From NCBI GenBank assembly GCA_025463905.1, contig JAODBJ010000234.1, positions 1 to 40,831 on the forward strand: DNA of 40,831 nucleotides. Reading direction: 5' to 3'. This stretch comes from Actinomycetes bacterium. GTDB lineage: Bacteria > Actinomycetota > Acidimicrobiia > IMCC26256 > PALSA-610. Below the pieces are notes generated by a model. It saw nothing but the letters and a program-made list of their open reading frames with translations, was not told the DNA's origin and did not search any database. Positions 24,616 through 33,231 of this stretch are shown here, one piece after another. The stretch's first letter is position 1; every line of letters starts with the position of its first letter. Position numbers and translations under genes: made by a program.

Positions 24616-26298
24616 TCAGCTGCCGGTTCGTGCGGTGACGCGACCGAGCTCGATCGGAATCGCGCCGTCGGTGGCTGGGCCGGCGGTGGGATGGTTCGCG
24701 GCGTCGGTGGCGGCGCGGGCGTGGTACGACGACCGCACCAGAGGCCCGGACTCCACGTGCGCGAAGCCGAGCGACTCGCCGTAGGCCCGTAGCGCGGCGA
24801 ACTCGTCGGGCGTCCACCACGTGACCACGGGAAGGTGATGCGCCGTCGGGCGGAGGTACTGGCCGATCGTGACGATGTCGACGCCGACGCCCCGCAGGTC
24901 GGCGAGGGCGCCGCGTACTTCCTCCATCGTCTCGCCCATGCCGAGGACCAGCCCCGACTTCGTGACGAGCCCGGCGTTCTTCGCGCGCGCCAGCACGGAG
25001 AGCGAGCGGCCATATCCGGCCGACGGGCGCGCCGCCCGCTGCAGGCGCGCCACCGTCTCGAGGTTGTGGTTCAACACATCGGGCCGAGCATCGAAAATCG
25101 TGGCGAGGGACGCGTCGTCGCCGCGGCAGTCGGAGATCAACAATTCGATGCGGGTCGGGGGGCTCAACTCGCGGATCGCGTGCACCGTGTCGGCAAACAC
25201 TCCAGCGCCGCCGTCGGGGAGGTCGTCGCGTGCGACGCACGTGACCACCACATGAGCGAGGCCCATGTCGCGGGTGGCCTCTGCCACGCGCCGCGGTTCG
25301 TCGTTGTCGACCTCGAGCGGTTTGCGGGTGTCGACGAGGCAGAACCCGCACGCGCGAGTGCAACGGTCGCCGAGGATCATGAACGTCGCCGTGCGCTCGG
25401 CCCAGCACTCGTAGATGTTGGGGCAGCCCGCCTCTTCACACACGGTGTGCAGATCGCGGTCGCGCATCAACTTCTTGAGCTCGTAGTAGCCGTCGTTGAA
25501 TTGCGCGCGCACGCGCATCCATTCGGGCCTGCGTCCGTTGTTGGCGGGAGTCTCGACGCCCGCTTCCGCAAGCCGGCCGAGCAACCGCACCGGTGCGTCG
25601 CCTGCCATCGCGCCACGAGTGAAGGCGGAGAGATCCGTCGGCGACTCCCGCCATACGACGTCCTGACGCTCGACGGACCCGGCTTCGAAGGCCTCGGCGA
25701 AGCGCGCAACAACCCGGTCGACCACGACGCGCATCTCGGGTGCCTCGCCGAGCAATGCCGCCATGGACGTGACGCCTCGATCTCGAATGCCGCACGGCAC
25801 GATGTGGCCGAACATCGCGAGGTCGGGATCGACGTTCAACGCGAATCCGTGCCGCGTGCGGCCGCGCGCGACCCGCACACCGATCGCGGCGATCTTCTCG
25901 TCGCCCACCCACACGCCCGTGTAGCCCTTGGACGTCTCCGCCTCGATCCCGAAGTCGGCAAGCGTCGCGATCAACACCGATTCAAGGCGGCGCACGTAGG
26001 CAACGACGTCGCGCTGGCCCGCCTTCCATTCGGCGAGCGAGATGATTGGGTAGCCAACCAGCTGCCCGGGTCCGTGATAAGTGACGTCGCCGCCACGATC
26101 GACCTCGCGCAGCTCGGCACCTACCGACGCCGGGTCCACCAGCACGTGCGCAGGATCGGCACTCGACCCGAGCGTGTACACGTGCGGATGCTCCTGCAGG
26201 AGCAGGTAGTCGTCGGCGGCGCGTTCGTGAAGTGCGCGTTGCAGCGCGTCGGCTTCGGCGTACGGGACGCGGCCCAACCAGCGCGCGCGTAACGTCAC
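24616..26298 (-). CDS. LipB-LipA fusion: octanoyltransferase joined to lipoyl synthase
   Basis: One uninterrupted 560-residue frame carries two normally separate enzymes. Residues ~1-222 are LipB, which moves octanoyl from ACP to the E2/H-protein lysine: GGDVTYHGPGQLVGYP (69-84), K135 in GDEKIAAIG, and catalytic C169 in IVPCGI. Residues ~255-540 are LipA, the radical-SAM enzyme inserting two sulfurs: CEEAGCPNIYEC (287-298, auxiliary cluster), CTRACGFC (313-320, SAM cluster), and the C-terminal RSSYHA motif. The join (~223-255) is Ala/Gly-rich. GTG 26298 overlaps the E2 stop by four bases. An internal ATG at 25608 (M231) has no ribosome site, and LipB has no stop of its own. All catalytic residues are intact in both halves. 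Confidence 0.95.
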   Translation of the reverse strand: MTLRARWLGRVPYAEADALQRALHERAADDYLLLQEHPHVYTLGSSADPAHVLVDPASVGAELREVDRGGDVTYHGPGQLVGYPIISLAEWKAGQRDVVAYVRRLESVLIATLADFGIEAETSKGYTGVWVGDEKIAAIGVRVARGRTRHGFALNVDPDLAMFGHIVPCGIRDRGVTSMAALLGEAPEMRVVVDRVVARFAEAFEAGSVERQDVVWRESPTDLSAFTRGAMAGDAPVRLLGRLAEAGVETPANNGRRPEWMRVRAQFNDGYYELKKLMRDRDLHTVCEEAGCPNIYECWAERTATFMILGDRCTRACGFCLVDTRKPLEVDNDEPRRVAEATRDMGLAHVVVTCVARDDLPDGGAGVFADTVHAIRELSPPTRIELLISDCRGDDASLATIFDARPDVLNHNLETVARLQRAARPSAGYGRSLSVLARAKNAGLVTKSGLVLGMGETMEEVRGALADLRGVGVDIVTIGQYLRPTAHHLPVVTWWTPDEFAALRAYGESLGFAHVESGPLVRSSYHARAATDAANHPTAGPATDGAIPIELGRVTARTGS

Positions 26299-27722
26299 GC
26301 CAGTTCGGCTTCCCAGTCGCGCGTCTCCAGCACCTCGCGCGTCGCGTTGAGGAACGACGCGGCATAGGCGCCGTCGAACGCACGGTGGTCCCATGCGAGC
26401 GCGAGATGGCCGACGTGGTGGATCGCGATCGTGTCTTCGCCGTCGGGACCGTCGACCACCACCGGCTGCTTGCGGATGGCGTCGGTGGCGAGGATCGCGA
26501 CCTGTGGCTGGTTGATGATCGGCAGCGTCAACAGCGTGCCGAACGGCCCCATGTTCGTGATGGTGAACGTCCCGCCCACGACCTCGTCGGGTGAGAGCTG
26601 CTTACGCTTGGCACGCGATGCGAGATCACGGATCTCACGCGCGATCAAACGCAGGCGCTTGCCGTCGGCGTTGCGGATCACCGGTGCGACCAAGCCGTTG
26701 AAGTCGAGATCAACTGCGATGCCGAGGTTGAGGTCGCGGTGCACGAGCAGGCTGTCGCCGTCGACACTCGCGTTCAGGTTCGGGTAGTCGTGCACGACGT
26801 CGGAAACGGCGCGGATGATGAACGGCAGGTAGGTGAGTGAGAAGCCCTCTTCGGCTTTCCATTCCGCCTGGTTCGCGATACGGACGCGTTCGATGCGTTC
26901 GAAGTCGACTTCGACCGACGTGTACACATGCGCGCTGGTTGCCTTCGAGCGGACCATGTGCTCGGCGGTGCGGCGCCGGATGTTGTCGAACGGGATCACG
27001 ACGTCGCCCGCGCTGCGTTGCGACTCGGGTGCGACCGGAGCGGGAGACGCGGCCGGGGCGGGCGCGGCTGCGGTTGGTGCGGGCGTGGCCGCAGGCGCGG
27101 GGGCGGCGGGACGGCCGCCCTTCGCCGCGGCGAGCACGTCGTTGCGCGTGATGCGTCCGCCGGCGCCGGTGCCTTTGATCTGCGATGCGTCGAGACCGCT
27201 CTCGACGATCAGGCGCCGGACGAGCGGTGAGGTCACCACACCGTTGCCACCCTCGGCGCCGTTCGTCGCCGCGGGGGGTGGCGCGGCAGCCGGTGCCGGC
27301 GCGGCGGCCGGTGCCGGGGGTGCGACCGGCGCAGGCGGAGGTTCGGCTGCACTCGGGGGCGCTGATGCTCGTTCCGGCGCGGGGGGCGGAGGGGCGGCTG
27401 GAGCGGGTGCGGGTGCGGGTGGAACGGCCGCCTCAGGCGCAGGCGCCGCGGGCGCAGAGGCCGCTGCCGGGGCGGGAGCAGGCGCGGCGGCGCTGTCACC
27501 GATCACCGCGAGCCGGGCACCCACCGGCACCGTCTCACCCTCAGGTACCAGGATCTCGCTGACCACGCCGGCGCTGGGTGCCGGCACTTCGGAATCGACC
27601 TTGTCGGTCGACACTTCGAACAGCGGCTCGTCGGCTTGCACCGACTCACCCACCTGTTTGAACCAGCGCGTAATCGTTCCCTCGGTCACCGTTTCGCCGA
27701 GTTGCGGCATCGTGACGTCCAC
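26295..27722 (-). CDS. 2-oxoacid dehydrogenase complex E2 (dihydrolipoamide acyltransferase)
   Basis: Core acyltransferase of a 2-oxoacid dehydrogenase complex; 475 residues. A single lipoyl domain comes first (MDVTMPQLGE...; lipoyl-lysine K41 in TDKVD). Next is a long Ala/Pro linker (about 80-150), the peripheral-subunit-binding domain (~165-200; SPLVRRLIVESGLD, GRITRNDVLAA), a second linker, and the catalytic domain ending with the CoA-acyltransferase motif DHRAFDG (H446, D450). Lipoyl type and overall layout resemble actinobacterial SucB/DlaT, so the substrate (pyruvate, 2-oxoglutarate or branched-chain) cannot be settled and no gene symbol is given. GTG 27722 has AAGGAG just upstream. It sits between lpdA (60 bases away) and lipB-lipA (overlapping), which supply its E3 partner and cofactor. 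Confidence 0.94.
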   Translation of the reverse strand: MDVTMPQLGETVTEGTITRWFKQVGESVQADEPLFEVSTDKVDSEVPAPSAGVVSEILVPEGETVPVGARLAVIGDSAAAPAPAPAAASAPAAPAPEAAVPPAPAPAPAAPPPPAPERASAPPSAAEPPPAPVAPPAPAAAPAPAAAPPPAATNGAEGGNGVVTSPLVRRLIVESGLDASQIKGTGAGGRITRNDVLAAAKGGRPAAPAPAATPAPTAAAPAPAASPAPVAPESQRSAGDVVIPFDNIRRRTAEHMVRSKATSAHVYTSVEVDFERIERVRIANQAEWKAEEGFSLTYLPFIIRAVSDVVHDYPNLNASVDGDSLLVHRDLNLGIAVDLDFNGLVAPVIRNADGKRLRLIAREIRDLASRAKRKQLSPDEVVGGTFTITNMGPFGTLLTLPIINQPQVAILATDAIRKQPVVVDGPDGEDTIAIHHVGHLALAWDHRAFDGAYAASFLNATREVLETRDWEAELA

Positions 27723-27782
27723 GGGGCTCCTTCGGATCGTTTCAGCGCACCAGCGCTGCAGCGTTCAATCGGCACCGTTCGC

Positions 27783-29201
27783 TCATCCGTGCAGACTTCG
27801 CCCGGTGAGTGCGAGAACGGACTCGCCGAAGTTCTCCGACAGCGTCGGATGCGCGTGGATAAGCAGGCCGAGATCGGCGGGGGTTGCTTCCCAGTTCACC
27901 GAGAGGTAGCCCTCGGCGATGAGTTCGGTGGCCCACGGCCCGGCAACGTGCACGCCGAGCAGCGCGCCGTCTTTCTCGGCCACGACCTTCACCATGCCTT
28001 CGGTCTCGTCCATGATCAACGCGCGGCTGTTGCCACCCCACCGATGCACGGACGTGACGACGTCGTAACCCTGCTCCTTCGCCTGCGCCTCCGTGAGGCC
28101 GCAGAAACCGACCTCGGGGTGGCAGTAGATGCCCCACGGCACCTTGTCGTACTCGACGGGCGCCGGGTCTTCGCCGAGCATGGTCTTGATCGCGACGATC
28201 GCCTCGGCGAACGCGACGTGCGCGAGTTGCGGAGTCGCGACCAGGTCGCCGACCGCGTAGACACCGTCGACACTCGTGCGCATGTTGCCGTCGACGGCGA
28301 CGAACCCGCGCTCGTCGATCTTCACGCCCGCTTCTTCGAGCCCGGCACCTTCGCTCAACGGACGCCGCCCGACGCTCACTACGACCACGTCGACCGGTAG
28401 CCGTTGTTCACCGTTCTTGCCCTCGTAACGCAGTTCGAGACCGGCGTCGGTGCGATCGACTCCACCGACCTTCACCGCGGTCTCGATCTTCACACCCCGT
28501 TTCGTGAACGCGCGCGCGACGACCTGCGCAACTTGTTGATCGACGCCGGTGAGCACTTGGGGGAGCGCTTCGAGCAGCGTGACATCGCTGCCCGCGTCGA
28601 TGAGGAACGACGCGAACTCGCAGCCGATCGCGCCACCGCCGATCACCGCGACGCGCTCGGGCACTTCCGGCAGTTCGAGCACATGGTCGGACGACAGGAT
28701 GCGTTCACCGTCGAAGTCGAGGCCGGGCAGTGCGCGCGGCGCCGAGCCGGTTGCGAGCACCACGTTTCTGCCGTGCAGTTCGCGGACCACCTCGCTGCCG
28801 TCCGCTTCGCGGACCCCGACCACAATCGTGTGACCGTCGGGCGCGAGCGTGCCGCGCCCGGGAACCACGGTGACCTTGCGCCCCTTCAGCAGCGATTCGA
28901 GACCTTTGGTGAGCTTGTCGATCACCTGGTGCTTGCGGACCTGGCTGACGCCGATGTCGAGCGACGGTTCACTCGCCTTCACACCGAATTCGGCGGCGCC
29001 GCGGATCGTGCGGAGCACCTCGGCGGTCTGCAACAACTCTTTGGCGGGTATGCACCCTCGATGCAGGCACGTTCCACCAACGCGCTGCTCTTCGACCATG
29101 GCGATCGAAAGGCCTGCCGACGCACCGTAGAGCGCGGCCGCGTAACCACCCGGACCACCGCCGAGCACAACGACATCAAATTCCTCGGCCGTGGGACTCA
29201 C
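27783..29201 (-). CDS. lpdA: Dihydrolipoyl dehydrogenase (E3)
   Basis: FAD enzyme that reoxidises dihydrolipoyl groups and passes electrons to NAD+. The 472-residue protein has the FAD site LGGGPGGYAAA (residues 13-23), the redox disulfide in GGTCLHRGC (C45 and C50), the NAD site IGGGAIGCEFASFL, VYAVGDLVATPQLAHVA, and the C-terminal His-Glu pair in HAHPTLSENFGE that completes the partner active site across the dimer. GTG 29201 has no strong ribosome site but begins the conserved N-terminus. First gene of the operon lpdA-E2-lipB/lipA. The gap 29202-29265 before it shows no clear promoter. Confidence 0.97.
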   Translation of the reverse strand: MSPTAEEFDVVVLGGGPGGYAAALYGASAGLSIAMVEEQRVGGTCLHRGCIPAKELLQTAEVLRTIRGAAEFGVKASEPSLDIGVSQVRKHQVIDKLTKGLESLLKGRKVTVVPGRGTLAPDGHTIVVGVREADGSEVVRELHGRNVVLATGSAPRALPGLDFDGERILSSDHVLELPEVPERVAVIGGGAIGCEFASFLIDAGSDVTLLEALPQVLTGVDQQVAQVVARAFTKRGVKIETAVKVGGVDRTDAGLELRYEGKNGEQRLPVDVVVVSVGRRPLSEGAGLEEAGVKIDERGFVAVDGNMRTSVDGVYAVGDLVATPQLAHVAFAEAIVAIKTMLGEDPAPVEYDKVPWGIYCHPEVGFCGLTEAQAKEQGYDVVTSVHRWGGNSRALIMDETEGMVKVVAEKDGALLGVHVAGPWATELIAEGYLSVNWEATPADLGLLIHAHPTLSENFGESVLALTGRSLHG

Positions 29202-29265
29202 CCCAATTCGGGAGTTTTGGCTGCGAACTGACTTCTCTTTATCGGTAACACCTTCGTGTTCCCGC

Positions 29266-29355
29266 TCATGCCACGAGCAGAACCTGGACCGCGAAGGCGA
29301 CGAGAATGGCGAGGCCGGTGAGCGCCGCCAAAATGAGCAAAGTACGGGTGCTCAC
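29266..29355 (-). CDS. Small single-span membrane peptide (29 residues)
   Basis: GTG 29355 opens a 29-residue frame, STRTLLILAALTGLAILVAF then AVQVLLVA: a short polar N-terminus and one transmembrane helix. The frame extends further upstream (to 29475), but that part lacks protein-like composition. Ribosome site is weak (GGTGG). Short peptides of this layout next to lpdA-like genes occur in actinobacteria, from memory. Function unknown; it could equally be chance. Confidence 0.4.
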   Translation of the reverse strand: MSTRTLLILAALTGLAILVAFAVQVLLVA

Positions 29356-29408
29356 CCACCGAAGATACCGGCCTCGACAGAATCCGCCCGGTACAGCGAT
29401 ACAGTCAC

Positions 29409-30794
29409 GTGTCGGCACCGGCCGTGACATCCCGAGCCTTTTCGCCCCCGTCAGGACCACAGAACGTGGCCACACGCGCCATGCGTTTCATTGAGGCGGC
29501 ACGCAAGCCGGTCCCCGAAGGCACGTACGCCATCGGTGCCGGCTTACTCGTGGCGGGGCTCTCTGCGTACGGGTTCCAGATCCTCTCGTTCCGCCAACTC
29601 GACGAGGCGCAGTACAACGCGCTGAACGGGCTCTGGGTAATGGTGTTCGTGGTCGCGCCGGGCGTCTTCCAACCCATCGAACAGGAAGTGGCGCGGGCGG
29701 TATCGCACCGTCGCGCGCAGGGCATCGGCGCCGCTCCGCTCGTGAAACGCGCGGCGGTGCTCGGCGGCGGGCTCGCACTGTTCGTGACGCTCGCGTCGCT
29801 GATCGGCGCGGGGCCGCTCGTCTCGAACCTGTTTCACGGCAACTGGATGCTGCTCGTCGGCTTGCTGATCGCGATCGCGGCGTACTACTGCGCGCACCTC
29901 ACGCGCGGAACCCTCGCCGGGAATGGTCGCTTCGGGCCGTACGGCCTGATGCACGGCACCGAGGGAATCGTGCGCGTCGTCGCGTGCGGCGCGCTGGTGG
30001 CGCTCGGCGTCTCCAGTCCGGGCCCCTTCGGCCTCGCGCTCGCGCTGCCGCCGTTCGTGGCGGTCGCGGTGTCGTTACGGGGACAGAAACGACTGCTGGT
30101 GCCGGGGCCGAGCGCCCCCTACTCCGAGCTTTCGACCGCGCTCGGGTGGTTGCTGCTCGGCAGCGTCCTGGCGCAAGCGTTGTCGTACGCCGGGTTCCTC
30201 GGCGCGACGCTGCTCGCCACGCCCGCGCAGAAACCTCTCGTCGGGAAGTTCATCGCGGGGTTGTTCATCGCGCGGATCCCGATCCTCTTGTTCCAGGCGG
30301 TGCAAGCCGCGTTGTTGCCGAAGCTCGCCGAACACGCGGGCGCGGGGCGCCACGCCGACTTCCGCGCCGGCCTGCGCACCCTCATGCTGATCGTGACCGC
30401 CGTCGGCGCGATCGGCATCCTCGGCGGATTCACGGTCGCGCCATGGGCCGGGAAGGTGCTCTTCGGCCAGAAGTTCATCCTCGGCCATCGCGACCTCGGA
30501 TTGCTCGCGGTCGGGAGCGCCGCATTCATCCTTGCTCTCACCGTCGCGCAGGGCCTGATCGCGTTGCGGGGCTACCAAGCCGCCGCGTTCGCGTGGGTTG
30601 CGGGCATCGTCGGGTTTGTCGGTGTGACCGCGGTGGGGAAGGACCTGTTCCTGCGGGTCGAATTGGGCTTCGCAGCCGGGTCGCTCTGCGCCGCGGCAGT
30701 GATGGCGATCGCGATCACGGCCAAATTGCGGGGCGGCCTCGGAGACGTCGCAGACCTCGTTGCGGTGATCGAACACGAAACGCTCGAGGTCTGA
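29409..30794 (+). CDS. Polysaccharide-export (Wzx/MOP-type) flippase-like membrane protein
   Basis: A 461-residue protein with about twelve hydrophobic segments, such as GAGLLVAGLSAYGFQIL, LLVGLLIAIAAYYCAHL and AALGWLLLGSVLAQALSYAGFLG. Loops carry 'HLTRGTLAGNGRFGPYGLMHGTEGIVRV', the arrangement typical of O-antigen/teichoic flippases. Such proteins move lipid-linked sugars across the membrane. The start is uncertain: GTG 29409, GTG 29466 or ATG 29481 are all in frame. The first 24 residues look non-conserved, so the later starts are plausible. It ends 46 bases before the DPA-pathway genes on the same strand, so DPA or a related polyprenyl-linked sugar is a reasonable cargo (inference). That short gap has no terminator that I can see. 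Confidence 0.78.
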   Translation: MSAPAVTSRAFSPPSGPQNVATRAMRFIEAARKPVPEGTYAIGAGLLVAGLSAYGFQILSFRQLDEAQYNALNGLWVMVFVVAPGVFQPIEQEVARAVSHRRAQGIGAAPLVKRAAVLGGGLALFVTLASLIGAGPLVSNLFHGNWMLLVGLLIAIAAYYCAHLTRGTLAGNGRFGPYGLMHGTEGIVRVVACGALVALGVSSPGPFGLALALPPFVAVAVSLRGQKRLLVPGPSAPYSELSTALGWLLLGSVLAQALSYAGFLGATLLATPAQKPLVGKFIAGLFIARIPILLFQAVQAALLPKLAEHAGAGRHADFRAGLRTLMLIVTAVGAIGILGGFTVAPWAGKVLFGQKFILGHRDLGLLAVGSAAFILALTVAQGLIALRGYQAAAFAWVAGIVGFVGVTAVGKDLFLRVELGFAAGSLCAAAVMAIAITAKLRGGLGDVADLVAVIEHETLEV

Positions 30795-30840
30795 GGAGAT
30801 GGCCGATGCCGGCCCCTCCTAGACTCCTCTCTTCGGGACC

Positions 30841-31818
30841 ATGGATCTGCGCAGCCAAGCCAGTCGGCAGACAACGCAAGACGCAACGCCCGGAAACCCG
30901 GTGACGGGCCCCGACGCCACGGTGGCCCCCGCGGCAGCGGCCGCGACGCCTGGGATCGCCGCGTACATCCGTCTGGCGCGCCCGAAGCAATGGCTGAAGA
31001 ACGTCCTGGTCGTGGCGGCGCCCGGCGCCGCGGGCGTGCTCTCGCACGGCGACGCGCTGTTGAAGACCGGCGTCGCATTTGTGTGCTTCTGCCTGGCGGC
31101 GAGCGGTACCTACTACATCAACGACGCGCTCGACGTGGAAGCCGACCGGCTCCACCCGAAAAAACGGTTCCGGCCGATCGCGGCGGGCATCGTGCCGGTG
31201 CGCGCCGCGGTCGTCGCCGGCGTCCTGCTCCTCGCAACCGCGGTCGCACTGTCGTTCGTGGCGCGCTGGGAACTCGCCGCCGTGATCGCCGGATACCTGG
31301 CGCTCACAGTCGCGTACAGCCTCTGGCTGAAGAACGAAGCGGTGATCGACCTCGCCGCGGTGGCGGCCGGATTCGTGCTGCGCATGATCGCGGGTGGTGT
31401 CGCCGTCGGCGTACCGATCTCGTTCTGGTTCTTGATCGTGGCCGCGTCGGGATCGTTGTTCATGGTCACCGGCAAACGCCACGCCGAACTCCTCGAGTTG
31501 GGCGACGATGCCGGCGGCCACCGCCGCTCGCTCGACGTGTACTCGCTCGCGTTCCTCAATTACGTGCGCGCAGTCGCGTCGAGTGTCGCGATCCTCGCCT
31601 ACTGCCTGTGGGCGTTCGAGAAATCGACGCCCGTCGGCCAGCCGATCTGGTTCCAGCTCTCGATTGTGCCGTTCGTCATCGCCGTGCTGCGCTACGCGCT
31701 CCTGCTCGAACAGGGCAAGGGCGGTGCGCCGGAAGAGCTCGTGTTGTCGGATCGCGCGTTGCAGATCATCGGCGTCGCCTGGGTGGCGCTGTTCGCGATC
31801 GCGGTTCATGGTTCCTGA
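30841..31818 (+). CDS. ubiA: UbiA-family decaprenyl-phosphate phosphoribosyltransferase (DPPR synthase)
   Basis: Membrane enzyme that joins PRPP to decaprenyl (or related) phosphate, the first committed step towards DPA. The 325-residue protein has a Pro/Ala-rich N-terminal tail (~35 residues), then RLARPKQWLKNVLV, a first Asp-rich motif in INDALDVEADRLHPKKRFRP (N and two Asp bind Mg-PRPP), about eight transmembrane helices, and the second acidic loop region around GKRHAELLELGDDAG. This 'NDxxDxxxDxxH' layout and 'HPxKRxRPIAAG' are those of mycobacterial Rv3806c rather than quinone-type UbiA. Its stop lies 8 bases inside the dprE1 gene, so the two are co-translated. ATG 30841 follows GGGA. Confidence 0.93.
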   Translation: MDLRSQASRQTTQDATPGNPVTGPDATVAPAAAAATPGIAAYIRLARPKQWLKNVLVVAAPGAAGVLSHGDALLKTGVAFVCFCLAASGTYYINDALDVEADRLHPKKRFRPIAAGIVPVRAAVVAGVLLLATAVALSFVARWELAAVIAGYLALTVAYSLWLKNEAVIDLAAVAAGFVLRMIAGGVAVGVPISFWFLIVAASGSLFMVTGKRHAELLELGDDAGGHRRSLDVYSLAFLNYVRAVASSVAILAYCLWAFEKSTPVGQPIWFQLSIVPFVIAVLRYALLLEQGKGGAPEELVLSDRALQIIGVAWVALFAIAVHGS

Positions 31819-33211
31819 CGCGCGCCATGGTCGCGACGCGCTCGACGCGTTCGACGGCACCACCGACGCGTTGTTGTCGGGTTGGGGGCGTACTGCGCCG
31901 ACGCGCGCCACAGTGTGGGCGCCGCGACGCAGCGAAGATGTCGCCGCTCGCCTCGCGTCCTTTCAGGGTCGTGGTGTGGTGGCGCGTGGTCTGGGGCGCA
32001 GCTATGGCGACGCCGCGCAGAACGCAGGCGGCACGGTGGTACTCGCGACCGGACTCGACCGCATCCTCGAACTCGACGTGCAGAAGGGTCAGCTCACCGC
32101 CGAAGCGGGCGTGAGCCTCGACACACTGCTTCGGGTGCTCGTGCCGCTCGGCTGGTTCCCGATGGTCGTGCCCGGAACGCGCTACGTCACGCTCGGCGGA
32201 GCGGTCGCCTCCGACATCCACGGCAAGTTCCGCCACGGCACCTTCTCCGACTATGTGAGCCGGCTCTCGCTCGTCAGCCCGAGCCGCGGCGCCATCACCG
32301 TGGGCCCCGACGAAGATCCCGACGTCTTCTGGGCGACGGCGGGCGGTATGGGTCTCACCGGCGTGATCACCGAAGTGACAATGCAGCTGCAGCCGATCGA
32401 GACGCCACGCATGCTGGTCGATACGCAGCGGGCCACCGACGTCGACGACTGCATGGCGCGCATGATGGCTGACGACGGTAAATACCAGTACTCGGTCGCG
32501 TGGATCGACTGCGTCGCGCGTGGCAAACACCTTGGTCGGTCCGTCCTCACCCGCGGTAATCACGCGACGCTCGAAGACCTTCCTCCGACGGAACGGGCGG
32601 CGCCGCGCGTCTACTCGCCGCGCAGCATCGTCCGGGCACCAAACTGGGTGCCGGGCGGTGTACTCAACCACGCCTCGGTCCGTGCGTTCAACGAACTGTG
32701 GTTCCGCAAGGCTCCGAAGGCGCGCCACGGCGAACTCCAGGGCATCACACCCTTCTTCTTCCCGCTCGACGGCGTCACGGCGTGGAACCGCATCTACGGG
32801 CCGCGCGGCTTCCTGCAGTATCAGTACGTCGTGCCGTACGGCGCCGAGCACATCGTGCGCGAAACCCTCGAACGGCTGAGCAAGGATCGCTGCGCGTCGT
32901 TCCTCGCGGTGTTGAAACGCTTCGAGCACGGCAACGCCGGGCCGTTGTCGTTTGCGATGCCGGGATGGACCCTCGCACTCGACATCGCGGCCACCCGTCC
33001 GGGTCTCGTCGAATTACTCGACGGTCTCGACGAGCTCGTGGTCGGCGCCGGCGGGCGTGTTTATCTCACCAAGGATTCGCGTCTGCGGGGCGAGTTGGTC
33101 CCGGCGATGTACCCCGAGCTGGCACGGTGGCGCGCGCGGCGTGATGCGCTCGATCCTGGACACCTCCTCCACAGCGACCTCGACCGGCGCCTCGCGCTCA
33201 GCGGTCGCTAG
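31808..33211 (+). CDS. dprE1: Decaprenylphosphoryl-beta-D-ribose 2'-oxidase
   Basis: FAD enzyme that oxidises decaprenylphosphoryl ribose at C2', the first half of its epimerisation to arabinose. The 467-residue protein shows the VAO-type FAD-binding domain (SGWGRTAPT, GLGRSYGDAAQNAGG, GTRYVTLGGAVASDIHGKFRH) and the substrate domain (PFFFPLDGV, LSFAMPGWTLALD). In the last motif, position 390 is Ala; the mycobacterial enzyme has a cysteine there (Cys387), the residue attacked by benzothiazinone drugs. ATG 31808 overlaps the UbiA gene by 11 bases; the ribosome site is weak, consistent with coupling. Followed after 20 bases by dprE2. Confidence 0.95.
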   Translation: MVPDARHGRDALDAFDGTTDALLSGWGRTAPTRATVWAPRRSEDVAARLASFQGRGVVARGLGRSYGDAAQNAGGTVVLATGLDRILELDVQKGQLTAEAGVSLDTLLRVLVPLGWFPMVVPGTRYVTLGGAVASDIHGKFRHGTFSDYVSRLSLVSPSRGAITVGPDEDPDVFWATAGGMGLTGVITEVTMQLQPIETPRMLVDTQRATDVDDCMARMMADDGKYQYSVAWIDCVARGKHLGRSVLTRGNHATLEDLPPTERAAPRVYSPRSIVRAPNWVPGGVLNHASVRAFNELWFRKAPKARHGELQGITPFFFPLDGVTAWNRIYGPRGFLQYQYVVPYGAEHIVRETLERLSKDRCASFLAVLKRFEHGNAGPLSFAMPGWTLALDIAATRPGLVELLDGLDELVVGAGGRVYLTKDSRLRGELVPAMYPELARWRARRDALDPGHLLHSDLDRRLALSGR

Positions 33212-33231
33212 CCGCGCATGAAGGGACGGCA

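Noticed and set aside
24543-25013. Longer N-terminus for the PNPOx-like protein
   Set aside because: The extension overlaps lipA in a different frame on the same strand and lacks family similarity.
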